This document shows, piece after piece, positions 1 to 6,719 of a stretch of 43,202 bases of DNA. This DNA is from Wenzhouxiangellaceae bacterium (GTDB lineage: Bacteria > Pseudomonadota > Gammaproteobacteria > Xanthomonadales > Wenzhouxiangellaceae): the NCBI GenBank assembly GCA_018334995.1, contig JAGXKW010000027.1, forward strand, positions 1 to 43,202. The letters are read 5' to 3'. The position numbers and the translations under genes are program-made. The notes under the pieces were generated by a model that made no database searches, was not told the DNA's origin, and saw nothing but the letters and a program-made list of their open reading frames with translations. Numbering within the stretch: the stretch's first letter is position 1; every line of letters starts with the position of its first letter.

Positions 1-3
1 TGG

Positions 4-450
4 ATGAATTCATTGACTTCGATAGACGCCGTGACCGGCATCATCCAGGCGTCGCTGACGCCGGTGTTTCTGCTGGTTGCCATAGGCAGCTTCCTGAACG
101 TGCTGTCGGTGCGGCTGGGCCGCATCATCGACCGCAAGCGGGCCGTGGGCGGCCAGCTCGGAGGGGTGGCAGACGCCGGACTGGATTCGCGCATGGCAGG
201 CGAGACCGCTCGGTTGCGAAGGCGGTCCGGACTGATCCTGTGGTCGATCCGGTTGTGCGTATCCAGCGCCGTGTCGATATGCATCGTGGTTGTCGCCCTG
301 TTCCTGGACGGCCTCGCAACAGCCGGGCTGGGACTCTGGATTGCCGGCCTGTTCATGCTGGCGATGCTGCTCATTACCGGCGGCCTGGCCTGCCTGCTGG
401 TGGAAGTCGGCATGGCTGCGCGACAAGTGCAGCAAACGGACGCCGGCTAA
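4..450 (+). CDS. DUF2721 family membrane protein
   Basis: This 148-aa protein is predicted to sit in the inner membrane; its function is unknown. The N-terminal stretch (residues about 8-45) reads as a hydrophobic helix followed by an LNVLSVRLGRIIDR-type segment, the hallmark of the DUF2721 family (small membrane proteins of unknown role). A short Arg-rich cytoplasmic linker follows (about 60-75), then two further hydrophobic helices (about 76-100 and 107-135). The length fits the family. The start codon lies four bases from the window edge, so no ribosome binding site can be seen and the true start could lie outside. The gene is followed at 90 bp by a secreted thioredoxin-like gene on the same strand; no functional link is evident. 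Family assignment is from pattern recognition. Confidence 0.75.
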   Translation: MNSLTSIDAVTGIIQASLTPVFLLVAIGSFLNVLSVRLGRIIDRKRAVGGQLGGVADAGLDSRMAGETARLRRRSGLILWSIRLCVSSAVSICIVVVALFLDGLATAGLGLWIAGLFMLAMLLITGGLACLLVEVGMAARQVQQTDAG

Positions 451-542
451 AAGGTTCGGCCGGTTATGACGAGTTGCAAGTACCTCGTCGACAGTGACAT
501 GATTGGATTTCCAATTTCACTGGTTGGCCTGGAGTGTTTCCG

Positions 543-1250
543 ATGTCGCGATCCATCCTGATGTTTCTTCTTGCCTGCAGCGGCGGAACGGCGTTTTCCG
601 AAGAGATCGAGACCGTGCGGTCCTGGGATCACTACCGCGAACTCATGATCGTTGATGGAACGTCTGCCGCTGAGTCTGATGCGCGTATTGCCGGGATGCT
701 CTCCAGTCTCAGGTCTATGGATCGCTCGGCGGGCAGCGACCGCATTGGCGTGCCGGCACCGTCGTTCGAGTTCGATGGTTGGCTGAATTCGGAACCGCTT
801 TCGCTGGAGGATCTGCGGGGACAGGTGGTGCTGGTGCGCTGGTGGACGGAGACTTGTCCGTTCTGTGCCAGCAGCGCGCCGGCGCTTCGTGCGATTGACG
901 AGCAGTACTCGCCCCTGGGGCTGATAGTCATCGGGGTGTATCACCCGAAGGCCGATCGCGACGGACCGCTCGATGCAGCGCGCGTGGAACGTGCGGTGGC
1001 GGCGCGCGAACTCGATTTTCCGATTGCCATCGACTGGGACTGGCGAAACGGCACACTGAAGGACTGGTGGCTGACCGGCCCCGACCGGCCGGCTACTTCA
1101 GTGACCTTTCTGCTCGACAAGTCCGGTGTCATCCAATTCGTTCATCCGGGCATGGAGTACCACGACCCGAATGGCTCGGAAGGGCACGCGATGTGCGCAG
1201 TCGACATGGCCGGAATTCGATCCGAGATCGAGCGCTTGTTGGCAGAGTAG
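543..1250 (+). CDS. Secreted TlpA/thioredoxin-like protein with CPFC motif
   Basis: This 235-aa exported protein is a TlpA/AhpC-TSA-like thioredoxin-fold protein, expected to do thiol-disulfide chemistry in the periplasm. Residues 1-18 form a short signal peptide (MSRSILMFLLACSGGTAFS). The redoxin domain starts near residue 75 (VGVPAPSF-like opening, then LEDLRGQVVLVRWWTETCPFC). The redox pair is C105 and C108 in a CPFC motif, preceded by WWT rather than the usual WAsWC. A cis-proline-like stretch (RPATSVTFLLDKSG) lies near residue 180. About 60 residues between the signal peptide and the redoxin domain match nothing I know. The ATG at 543 was chosen over an in-frame GTG at 534 because GGAG at 531-534 is well spaced for the ATG. 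The partner protein is unknown. Confidence 0.8.
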   Translation: MSRSILMFLLACSGGTAFSEEIETVRSWDHYRELMIVDGTSAAESDARIAGMLSSLRSMDRSAGSDRIGVPAPSFEFDGWLNSEPLSLEDLRGQVVLVRWWTETCPFCASSAPALRAIDEQYSPLGLIVIGVYHPKADRDGPLDAARVERAVAARELDFPIAIDWDWRNGTLKDWWLTGPDRPATSVTFLLDKSGVIQFVHPGMEYHDPNGSEGHAMCAVDMAGIRSEIERLLAE

Positions 1251-1265
1251 GGGGTGCTACTGTCG

Positions 1266-1730
1266 TCAGTCAGGAGCGACCGCCACGCCGGCATCGATCA
1301 TGTCGCTGCGAATGCCTTCCAGGCGCTTTCGGTTCTTGCCCAGGTCGGAATACCCGATGCGCGACGCCGATCGCATGTCGATCCGGCCGGGCTCGCGCTT
1401 CAGCAGGAACTCGACGTCGTCGGTAAAGCGCAGGATTCGTGTGGTCGCCTCTGCGCGGAGGTAGTGCTCTGCCGATGCGGTGATCTTGAAACTGCGATCC
1501 GCGGCGAGAATTTCCTGCAGAGTCTGCCATGCCGCATCCGGGTCGCCTTGAATCGTGATCGGCGAGATGAAATGCGAGTCGTCGGGGTCGGCGCTGGAAA
1601 CGCAGTTCGGGCTCGAAGGGCAGCGCGCCAGTTCGGTGACGGTGTCTGGATCGACGTTCTTTTCCGGCATGCCTGTGCATCCTGTCAGCAGTAGCGCAAC
1701 GATCAGCGCATTGGTGGTTCGTTTAATCAT
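1266..1730 (-). CDS. DUF1499 family lipoprotein
   Basis: This 154-aa protein is predicted to be a lipoprotein. It begins with a basic stretch (MIKRT), a hydrophobic core and a lipobox ending LLTGC, so the mature protein would start at the cysteine near residue 18. The mature part opens with the LxRCPSSPNCVSS signature typical of DUF1499, and continues with the family's WQTLQEIL, RFTDDVEFLL and R-SASRIGYSDLGKNRKRLE elements. DUF1499 proteins are small exported or membrane-linked proteins of unknown function. The start at 1730 was preferred over an upstream ATG at 1757 because it gives a clean lipoprotein signal and has GAG six bases upstream. The gene is convergent with the thioredoxin-like gene, with only 15 bp between the stops. 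Beyond the family, the role is unknown. Confidence 0.85.
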   Translation of the reverse strand: MIKRTTNALIVALLLTGCTGMPEKNVDPDTVTELARCPSSPNCVSSADPDDSHFISPITIQGDPDAAWQTLQEILAADRSFKITASAEHYLRAEATTRILRFTDDVEFLLKREPGRIDMRSASRIGYSDLGKNRKRLEGIRSDMIDAGVAVAPD

Positions 1731-2066
1731 GATCAGCTCGGCTTCCTGTTCGGTCATTGGCAGTGAGCCACGGCCCGGCGCCGCTGTGTATCAGCCTTCC
1801 CCGCTTACGATACCCGAGATTGCGTCAACGCCGATTACTTTGGGCAAACCTCGCGGAATTTGTCTCAAACCGCGGGTGGGGAAGTGAAGGGACGGGTATC
1901 CGAATTCTCGGATTCAGGCGGAAATCAAGTCGTGCTATTGGTGCCATTGCAGTGACTTGGAGGCATGGGATATGGAAATAAATTTTGGATTCGGCTACGC
2001 TGGATTGTGCTTGGCCCTGGCTTGGTATTCCGTCCAGAAACTCAAGTCCGGGCACCACCTCGACGG
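1731..2066. other. Intergenic stretch upstream of the serine-hydrolase remnant
   Basis: This 336-bp stretch has no convincing full-length gene. It holds the diverged repeat copy at 1889-1920. It also holds a 32-codon open frame at 1972-2070 that is headed by a good Shine-Dalgarno (GGAGG at 1959-1963, eight bases from the ATG). It probably includes lost or scrambled 5' sequence of the remnant at 2067. Confidence 0.5.
1889..1920 (+). repeat. Intergenic repeat copy 1, diverged
   Basis: The stretch contains GGGTATCCGAATTCTCGGATTC. It resembles the core of the better copies at 3.9-4.2 kb (GGGTGTCCGGATTC followed by a T/C-rich tail that repeats CGGATTC). It lies between the DUF1499 gene and the broken serine hydrolase. 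The match is by eye and imperfect. Confidence 0.4.
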
Positions 2067-2070
2067 TTGA
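1972..2070 (+). CDS. Short open frame with strong Shine-Dalgarno, possibly a truncated gene start
   Basis: A 32-codon frame starts at an ATG with GGAGG eight bases upstream. It encodes one short hydrophobic segment (FGFGYAGLCLALAWYSVQKL) and stops just as the serine-hydrolase remnant becomes recognisable in another frame. Two readings are possible: a genuine small membrane peptide, or the surviving 5' end of a gene whose middle has been deleted. I do not recognise the peptide. The ribosome binding site is the only strong support. Confidence 0.3.
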   Translation: MEINFGFGYAGLCLALAWYSVQKLKSGHHLDG

Positions 2071-2492
2071 TTCCCGATTCGGAAAGACCATTCGCCGGCG
2101 TCGAAAAGACTGTCGACGGGCGTCGCGTGCGGATGTATCACGACGCCGGATCGATGAGCCCGGCGTTCGGCGCGTACTCGACAGCACGTGATATGGGACG
2201 CCTGCTTCTTTTTCTGCTCGGTAACGGCGGCGAGGGTTTCCTGTCCGAGGAGATGCGTGCCCGGATGTATGAACCGATCGCTTCAAACCGGGGTTTGGGC
2301 TTGCGTGTTGAATCGATCGACGGCCGGCGCGTTGCCCGCCACGGCGGCTGGTTCGCCGCGTATCGGTCGCACCTGCTGCTTGAGCCGGCACGCGGGATCG
2401 GGATCGTGGTCTTGGCCAACAGCGACAGCGCGTCGCCGGGTGCCATCGTGGATGAGCTTTATCACATGACTGCGCGCGCAGCATCGCCGTGA
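2067..2492 (+). pseudogene. C-terminal remnant of a class C beta-lactamase-like serine hydrolase
   Basis: About 140 residues match the C-terminal third of secreted serine hydrolases of the beta-lactamase/penicillin-binding class C family (Pfam Beta-lactamase). Recognisable elements are MSPAFGAYSTARDMGRLLLFLL, a GLGLRVE stretch, the RVARHGGWFAAYRS block holding the HGG (KTG-like) motif, and GIGIVVLANSDSASPG. The family is normally 350-500 residues. The SxxK nucleophile region and the YxN motif are missing, and no other frame upstream supplies them. The upstream sequence instead carries a repeat copy and a short unrelated frame. The reading frame itself is uninterrupted to its stop. It is therefore most likely a deletion remnant with no catalytic function. 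A truncated but translated protein starting at the TTG at 2067 cannot be excluded. Confidence 0.7.
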
Positions 2493-2561
2493 AAACAAAG
2501 CGCCTGGAGGCGTGCATGGGCTGGTCGTGCTTGTTGTAGCATCGAGGCATGATCGACCCTG

Positions 2562-3815
2562 GTGAGCGCTTTGCAAGATGTCGACGACGGTCATGACGAA
2601 AGACCTGCGCTGAAGCGAGCCATCGGCTTCCCGCTGCTCGTGCTGTACGGCATCGGCACGATGGTCGGGGCCGGCTTCTTCGCGCTGTCCGGCGAAGTGG
2701 CAGGAAAAGCCGGGACGCACGCACCGGTGGCCTTCGGCGTGGCCGGGCTACTGGCGCTGTTCAGCGCGCTGGCGTTCGCCGAGTGGTCGTCGCGCCTGCC
2801 GCATGCCGGCGGCTCGGCCCGCTACCTGGAACAGGCATTCGGCCGGCGCTGGCTGTCGGCGATCGTCGGCTGGCTGATCATCACCACCGGCGTGGTTTCC
2901 GCCGCGACGCTGGTGGTTGCGACGGACCGGTTCCTGGGGGATTTCGTGGATTGGCCCGATGCGCCGGCGATCATTGCAGTGACGCTTGCGATCGGGGGCA
3001 TTGCTGCCTGGGGCGTTCGCGAGGCGGTCGGACTGGTCGTCGGCATCTGCGTCGTCCAGATCGCGACGCTGATGTATGTCGCCTTTGCGTCGTTCGGCGC
3101 GCCGGAGCCCGTGGCCGCCGGGCCGATGACGCTGATGCCGCCGCTGGCGGGCTCGGCCTGGATCAGCATCCTGTCCGCGGCGTTTCTGGCGTTCTATGCG
3201 TTCATCGGCTTCGAAGACATGGTCAACATGGCGGAGGAGACGCAGCATGCGCGCCGCAACATGCCCTGGGCCGTGGTCCTGAGCCTGGTGCTGACGACCA
3301 TCCTGTACATGTTCGTCAGCACGGCGCTGGTGCTGTCCATTCCGTCGGCCACGCTTGCCGAGGCCGGCACGCCACTGGCCGAAGCCGTTCGCCATCACGG
3401 CCGGCCGGCGATTGCCGCCATCGGCATCGTAAGCATCCTGTCGGCCGTCAACAGCGCCCTGGTACAGATCGTGATGGCCGCGCGCGTCGCCTACGGAATG
3501 GCCAACCGCGGGTATGCGCCGGGGTTCCTGGCAACGATCGGCCGGCGCACACAAACGCCGTGGATCGCTACCGCGCTGGCGACGCTGGCGATCGCGTTAC
3601 TCGCGCTCGGCCTTGAGCTGACGACGCTGGCCAATATCACCAGCGGCGTGCTGCTGCTGGTTTTTGCGATGGTCAACGCCGGTTTGTGGTGGACCAAGGG
3701 CCTCGAGAAAGATCGGCCGTCCCCGGCGGCGTTCACGCTGCCGCGCAGCGTGCCGCTGCTTGGGACGGCGGTCTCGGTCTCGGCGCTCGTCTTCAAGCTG
3801 GTCACTTCGCTGTAG
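2562..3815 (+). CDS. APC family amino acid permease
   Basis: This 417-aa inner-membrane transporter of the amino acid-polyamine-organocation superfamily has about 12 hydrophobic helices along its length. Helix 1 carries the family's unwound substrate-binding segment (GIGTMVGAGFFALSG, about residues 29-43). Helix 6 carries FYAFIGFEDMVNMAEET, the second substrate-contact segment, with the conserved Glu-Glu after it. Substrate cannot be told from the sequence; an amino acid taken up with H+ or Na+ is the family expectation. The start is a GTG at 2562; no in-frame ATG lies before helix 1, and the Shine-Dalgarno is weak. The gene is preceded by the hydrolase remnant and followed by a 430-bp repeat-rich gap, so it appears to be a single-gene unit. 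Confidence 0.88.
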   Translation: MSALQDVDDGHDERPALKRAIGFPLLVLYGIGTMVGAGFFALSGEVAGKAGTHAPVAFGVAGLLALFSALAFAEWSSRLPHAGGSARYLEQAFGRRWLSAIVGWLIITTGVVSAATLVVATDRFLGDFVDWPDAPAIIAVTLAIGGIAAWGVREAVGLVVGICVVQIATLMYVAFASFGAPEPVAAGPMTLMPPLAGSAWISILSAAFLAFYAFIGFEDMVNMAEETQHARRNMPWAVVLSLVLTTILYMFVSTALVLSIPSATLAEAGTPLAEAVRHHGRPAIAAIGIVSILSAVNSALVQIVMAARVAYGMANRGYAPGFLATIGRRTQTPWIATALATLAIALLALGLELTTLANITSGVLLLVFAMVNAGLWWTKGLEKDRPSPAAFTLPRSVPLLGTAVSVSALVFKLVTSL

Positions 3816-3850
3816 ACAGGCCTGGCTGGAAGACACGCGGAACTCTTCGA

Positions 3851-3900
3851 ACCGTCGAGTGGGTGTTAACGAGGTGGGTGTCCGGATTCTTCTTCCAGCC
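3851..3900 (+). repeat. Intergenic repeat copy 2
   Basis: The order is GTCGAGTGGGTGT, then TAACGAGGTGGGTGT, then CCGGATTCTTCTTCC. The two GTGGGTGT half-words (ending at about 3866 and 3881) are 15 bases apart, and a T/C-rich tail follows. Copy 4 at 4108 matches this one over about 40 bases with only two C/T differences. Confidence 0.8.
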
Positions 3901-4006
3901 AGGCCGGCGCACTGGTTTCGATGTTCTGGCGGTACCGCGCTGGATCGTCGCCTGTCGATGGGGCGGAGAAAAGCAGGCTCAGGCTTGTCAGGATCGATGC
4001 GAGCAT
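3866..4006 (-). CDS. Candidate small secreted peptide
   Basis: A 46-codon frame begins with a signal-peptide-like stretch (MLASILTSLSLLFSA) followed by a polar, acidic tail. A perfect TATAAT lies 26 bases upstream of the ATG (4033-4038, minus strand). No clear Shine-Dalgarno is visible, and no good -35 box. The last eight or so residues are encoded by the antisense of repeat copy 2, and the stop (TAA at 3866-3868) also lies inside the repeat. It could be a real small exported peptide, the remnant of a longer gene interrupted by the repeat, or chance. I recognise no family. Confidence 0.3.
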   Translation of the reverse strand: MLASILTSLSLLFSAPSTGDDPARYRQNIETSAPAWLEEESGHPPR

Positions 4007-4032
4007 TCGGATCGGCCGGGCGAAAGGGTCGA

Positions 4033-4038
4033 ATTATA
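4033..4038 (-). promoter_or_regulatory. Candidate -10 box (TATAAT, minus strand)
   Basis: A perfect sigma-70 -10 hexamer lies on the minus strand inside an otherwise GC-rich gap. The sequence 17-18 bases upstream is GC-rich and does not resemble TTGACA. It could drive the small frame at 3866-4006 or an untranslated RNA. On the plus strand the same spot reads TATAGT, also without a -35. Confidence 0.3.
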
Positions 4039-4063
4039 GTTTTCTCCGTGGCTGTGCGCGGAC

Positions 4064-4107
4064 GAATAACGAGGTGGGTGTCCGGATTCTTCTTCCGGAT
4101 TCTTCTG
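4064..4107 (+). repeat. Intergenic repeat copy 3
   Basis: The sequence AATAACGAGGTGGGTGTCC is followed by GGATTCTTCTTCCGGATTCTTCTG. It shares the second half-word, core and tail with copy 2 exactly over about 28 bases, but lacks the first half-word. It directly abuts copy 4. Confidence 0.8.
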
Positions 4108-4164
4108 CAGTCGAGTGGGCGTTAACGAGGTGGGTGTCTGGATTCTTCTGGATTCTTCCGGGAC
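4108..4164 (+). repeat. Intergenic repeat copy 4
   Basis: The sequence runs AGTCGAGTGGGCGTTAACG, AGGTGGGTGTCTGGATTCTT, then CTGGATTCTTCCGGGAC. It carries both half-words and the core, with T for C in the core (GGGTGTCTGGATTC). It ends about 80 bp before the methyltransferase start, so it would lie in that gene's upstream region. Confidence 0.8.
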
Positions 4165-4245
4165 GGTTCAGGGTGTCCCGGATGGCGTGTGTTTGAGGCA
4201 TCATGATCCATGCATGAACAGGAAAATCGAACTCGGAGGACTCTG

Positions 4246-5097
4246 ATGAACGACCGCAGCGATTCCAACGCCACCCAGATTGCACGCGATTACTACAACA
4301 GCAAGGATGCCGACCTTTTCTATCGCGAGGTGTGGGGCGGCCAGGACATTCATGTCGGCCTGTACGATTCCGAGGACGAACCAATAGCGCCGGCGAGCCG
4401 GCGCACCGCAGAGCGAATGGTCGACTTGTCGGGGCCGTGGACGCCGGAAACTCGCGTCATCGATCTCGGCGCGGGCTACGGCGGATCCATGCGTTATCTC
4501 GCGGAACGCTTCGGATGTCACTGCGTGGCACTGAACCTGAGCGACGTCGAAAACGACCGAAATCGTCGAATGAATCGCGAAGCGGGCCTGGACGAGCGGA
4601 TCGATGTCGTCGAGGGTGATTTTGCTTCGCTCGATTTCGCCGACGCCAGCTTCGACCGAGCCTGGTCGCAAGAGGCATTCCTGCACTCCGGCCAACGCGA
4701 AAAGGTCCTCGCCGAGACCGCTCGCGTGCTCAAGCCCGGCGGCCGGCTCGTGTTTACCGATCCGATGCAGGCCGACGATGCGCCGGCCGATTCCCTGCAG
4801 GACATTTACGATCGCCTTCACCTCGACTCGCTGGCCTCACCGTCGTTCTACCGAAACACGCTGGACGCGCTGGGATTGGAGCAGATCGCGTTCGAAGAGA
4901 GCCCCGAGCAGCTCGCGCGCCACTATGCGCGCGTCCGCGAAGTTCTGATCGAGAAGAGCGGCAAGCTGCGCGAGAAAGGCGTCGACGGCGATTATATCGA
5001 ACGGATGAAGGCGGGCCTGAACCATTGGGTCGAAGGCGGCCGGAACGGAGTTCTGACCTGGGGGATCCTTGTATTCGAAAAGAGGCGGCCTGGCTGA
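4246..5097 (+). CDS. Sarcosine/dimethylglycine N-methyltransferase-like enzyme
   Basis: This 283-aa class I SAM-dependent methyltransferase closely resembles the sarcosine/dimethylglycine N-methyltransferases that make glycine betaine from glycine in extreme halophiles such as Ectothiorhodospira and Halorhodospira. The N-terminal signature (ARDYYNSKDADLFYREVWGG, then QDIHVGLY, residues 13-40) is typical of that family. SAM motif I is VIDLGAGYGGSMRYLAERFG (71-90). Further Rossmann elements follow (VVEGDFASLDF, DRAWSQEAFLHS, LKPGGRLVFTDPM). The reaction would be SAM-dependent methylation of dimethylglycine, and perhaps sarcosine, to betaine in the cytoplasm, giving osmoprotection. GGAGG at 4235-4239 fixes the ATG at 4246. 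The partner glycine/sarcosine methyltransferase is not adjacent, which is unusual for this pathway. A hairpin with a T-tract follows the gene. Substrate range cannot be read from sequence alone. Confidence 0.82.
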   Translation: MNDRSDSNATQIARDYYNSKDADLFYREVWGGQDIHVGLYDSEDEPIAPASRRTAERMVDLSGPWTPETRVIDLGAGYGGSMRYLAERFGCHCVALNLSDVENDRNRRMNREAGLDERIDVVEGDFASLDFADASFDRAWSQEAFLHSGQREKVLAETARVLKPGGRLVFTDPMQADDAPADSLQDIYDRLHLDSLASPSFYRNTLDALGLEQIAFEESPEQLARHYARVREVLIEKSGKLREKGVDGDYIERMKAGLNHWVEGGRNGVLTWGILVFEKRRPG

Positions 5098-5183
5098 ACG
5101 CTGCGATGAGCGCGTTCGGCCTGTTCGCGCATTCATGGCGCGCTCGATCGAGTCGTTTCTTCACGTCACTCGCCTCCAAGGCC

Positions 5184-5210
5184 CGCGGGAATGACTATGC
5201 CCGCGTTTTC
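5184..5210 (+). terminator. Rho-independent terminator candidate
   Basis: A perfect 6-bp stem (CGCGGG / CCCGCG, 5184-5189 and 5200-5205) with a 10-nt loop is followed directly by TTTTC. It lies about 90 bp beyond the methyltransferase stop and before the Nudix gene, so it would close the methyltransferase transcript. Confidence 0.55.
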
Positions 5211-5268
5211 ATTGCGCTGACGGGGTTTCAGTATCGTTTCGCCAGTTCCCCAATCGAAACTCTGCCGC

Positions 5269-5802
5269 ATGCCGAGTGAAATTCAGTTCACGCGCCGGAT
5301 ACCGGCCGACGACGATATCGAGCGCGCAGTCTGCGATCGCTGCGGTTTCGTCGACTACGAGAACCCGAAAATCGTGGTGGGGTCGGTCGCGACCTGGGAG
5401 GATCGCGTGCTGTTGTGCAGGCGTGCGATCGAGCCGCGGGCCGGTTACTGGACGCTGCCGGCGGGTTACCTGGAGCGCAATGAAAGCCCGGAGAATGGCG
5501 CGCTGCGCGAGGCCTGGGAAGAGGCGCGGGCCCGGCTGGCGATCGATCAGCTGCTGGCCACCTACGCCATTACCCGCATCAGCCAGGTCCAGCTCATCTA
5601 TCGCGCACGCCTGATCGACCCGGCGGTGGCAGCCGGGCCGGAGTCGCGCGAAGTGCGCCTGTTTTCGTGGGATCGACTGCCGGCGATCGATCAGATCGCC
5701 TTTCCCTCGGTCAACTGGGCGCTGGAGGACTTCCGCGCGAAGGCCCTGGAAGCCGGATTTGCGCCGCGGTCTCGCGCCGACGCCGGACAAAGCGGTATCT
5801 GA
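5269..5802 (+). CDS. Nudix hydrolase with half zinc ribbon
   Basis: This 177-aa cytoplasmic Nudix hydrolase is expected to cleave a nucleoside diphosphate linked to another moiety. The Nudix box runs from G66 to A88: G-x5-E72-x7-R80-E81-A-W-E84-E85. The metal-binding glutamates are intact, but the usual glycine of EExGU is R87. Upstream, the family normally has a four-cysteine zinc ribbon (CxxCG...RxxCxxCGxxxYxNPK). Here only the second pair remains (C22, C25 in VCDRCGFVDYENPK), and the first pair falls where the protein begins. The upstream sequence does not encode it in frame before a stop at 5218. The ribbon probably cannot bind zinc in the usual way. The gene stands alone between a terminator candidate and the outer-membrane protein. 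Substrate is unknown. Confidence 0.85.
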   Translation: MPSEIQFTRRIPADDDIERAVCDRCGFVDYENPKIVVGSVATWEDRVLLCRRAIEPRAGYWTLPAGYLERNESPENGALREAWEEARARLAIDQLLATYAITRISQVQLIYRARLIDPAVAAGPESREVRLFSWDRLPAIDQIAFPSVNWALEDFRAKALEAGFAPRSRADAGQSGI

Positions 5803-5902
5803 CATGCCGGCTGCCAAGCCGGGGCGGAGCGAGGCGCCGGACGGGTGCCGACGAAGTGTATCCTGCGCAACATCATCGATACTGGAACCGGAGATCTCAT
5901 CA

Positions 5903-6685
5903 ATGCATGCAACCCGATCGATCATCCATGCATTCATCATCGTTTTTATAGCTTTCCCGGCATGGGCCCAGGACGAGCCGGCGACCCCCGGCTTCGATCG
6001 GCCGGGGCTGCTGTTCGCCACCGATACCGTGCCGGCGGGGCGGTTCGTGCTGGAGCAGGGTCTTGCCGACGTGGCGCACGACGAGGCGGGCAACGTGGAC
6101 GTCACGTCCCTGACCCTGGGCACGCTGTTGCGCTACGGCTTCGCCCGCGAATGGGAATTACAGGCCGGCTTCGCACCGCTGGCGCGGCTGGAGGTGGATG
6201 CGCCGGGCAATGATTTCAGCGAAACCGGTCAGACCGACCTGCGCCTGGGCGTCAAGCACCGCCTCGGGCGCGGCTTCGGCGAGGCGCTGGGCGGCGCGGA
6301 CGTGGCTTTTCTGGGCGGCGTAACACTGCCGACCGGCGACGACGCATTCAGCGCGGACGACGAGATCGTCGACCTGGGGCTCACTGCGAACTGGGCCCTG
6401 GATCGGCCCGGCACTTCCATCGGTGCACTGGCGCAAGTGACCACCGGCGGCGGCAGCGACGATCTGCTGCTGGCGGGCGCGTACAGCGCACCGGTGTCCG
6501 GATCGGCCGGGTACTACCTGGAAGCCGGAGTGACTGTGGGCGACTCGGATGGCACCGTGCTGGGCGGGGGCTTCGCCTGGACGCCATGGCGTGATACCCA
6601 ACTCGACGTCTACGGGCTGGCGGGTGTCAGTGGCGACGCGCCCGATCTGCAGGCCGGCCTGGGTTTTTCCTGGTTCTTCCGCTAA
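5903..6685 (+). CDS. Outer-membrane beta-barrel protein, phenol MetA-pathway-like family
   Basis: This 260-aa exported protein has a signal peptide (residues 1-21, ending FPAWAQ) followed by alternating amphipathic strands typical of a small outer-membrane barrel, ending in a C-terminal aromatic (FSWFFR). The order LLFATDTVPAGRFVLEQG, then LRYGFAREWELQAGFAPL, then TGQTDLRLGVKHRLG and GGVTLPTGDDAF fits the family Pfam calls putative MetA-pathway of phenol degradation. In practice that family is a broad group of outer-membrane proteins of uncertain role, so phenol should not be read into it. CGGAG nine bases upstream supports the ATG at 5903 over longer frames. It is convergent with the lipoprotein gene downstream, with 34 bp between stops. 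Confidence 0.65.
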   Translation: MHATRSIIHAFIIVFIAFPAWAQDEPATPGFDRPGLLFATDTVPAGRFVLEQGLADVAHDEAGNVDVTSLTLGTLLRYGFAREWELQAGFAPLARLEVDAPGNDFSETGQTDLRLGVKHRLGRGFGEALGGADVAFLGGVTLPTGDDAFSADDEIVDLGLTANWALDRPGTSIGALAQVTTGGGSDDLLLAGAYSAPVSGSAGYYLEAGVTVGDSDGTVLGGGFAWTPWRDTQLDVYGLAGVSGDAPDLQAGLGFSWFFR

Positions 6686-6719
6686 GTGAACTCGAGCACG
6701 TTCGCCGAGTCGGACAGCG

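Larger units (their letters stand above)
3816..4245. other. Repeat-rich intergenic region
   Basis: This 430-bp gap contains three close copies of an intergenic repeat (3851-3900, 4064-4107, 4108-4164). It also has a perfect TATAAT on the minus strand (4033-4038) and a 46-codon minus-strand frame (3866-4006) with a signal-peptide-like start. Apart from that small frame I see no coding sequence. Confidence 0.7.

Noticed and set aside
3851-4164. CRISPR-like reading of the clustered repeats
   Set aside because: There are only three copies with unequal spacing, no uniform spacers, no dyad symmetry in the repeat and no cas genes.
4210-4245. Longer N-terminus for the betaine-type methyltransferase
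   Set aside because: The upstream ATG lacks a ribosome binding site, whereas GGAGG lies six bases before the ATG at 4246, where the family sequence begins.
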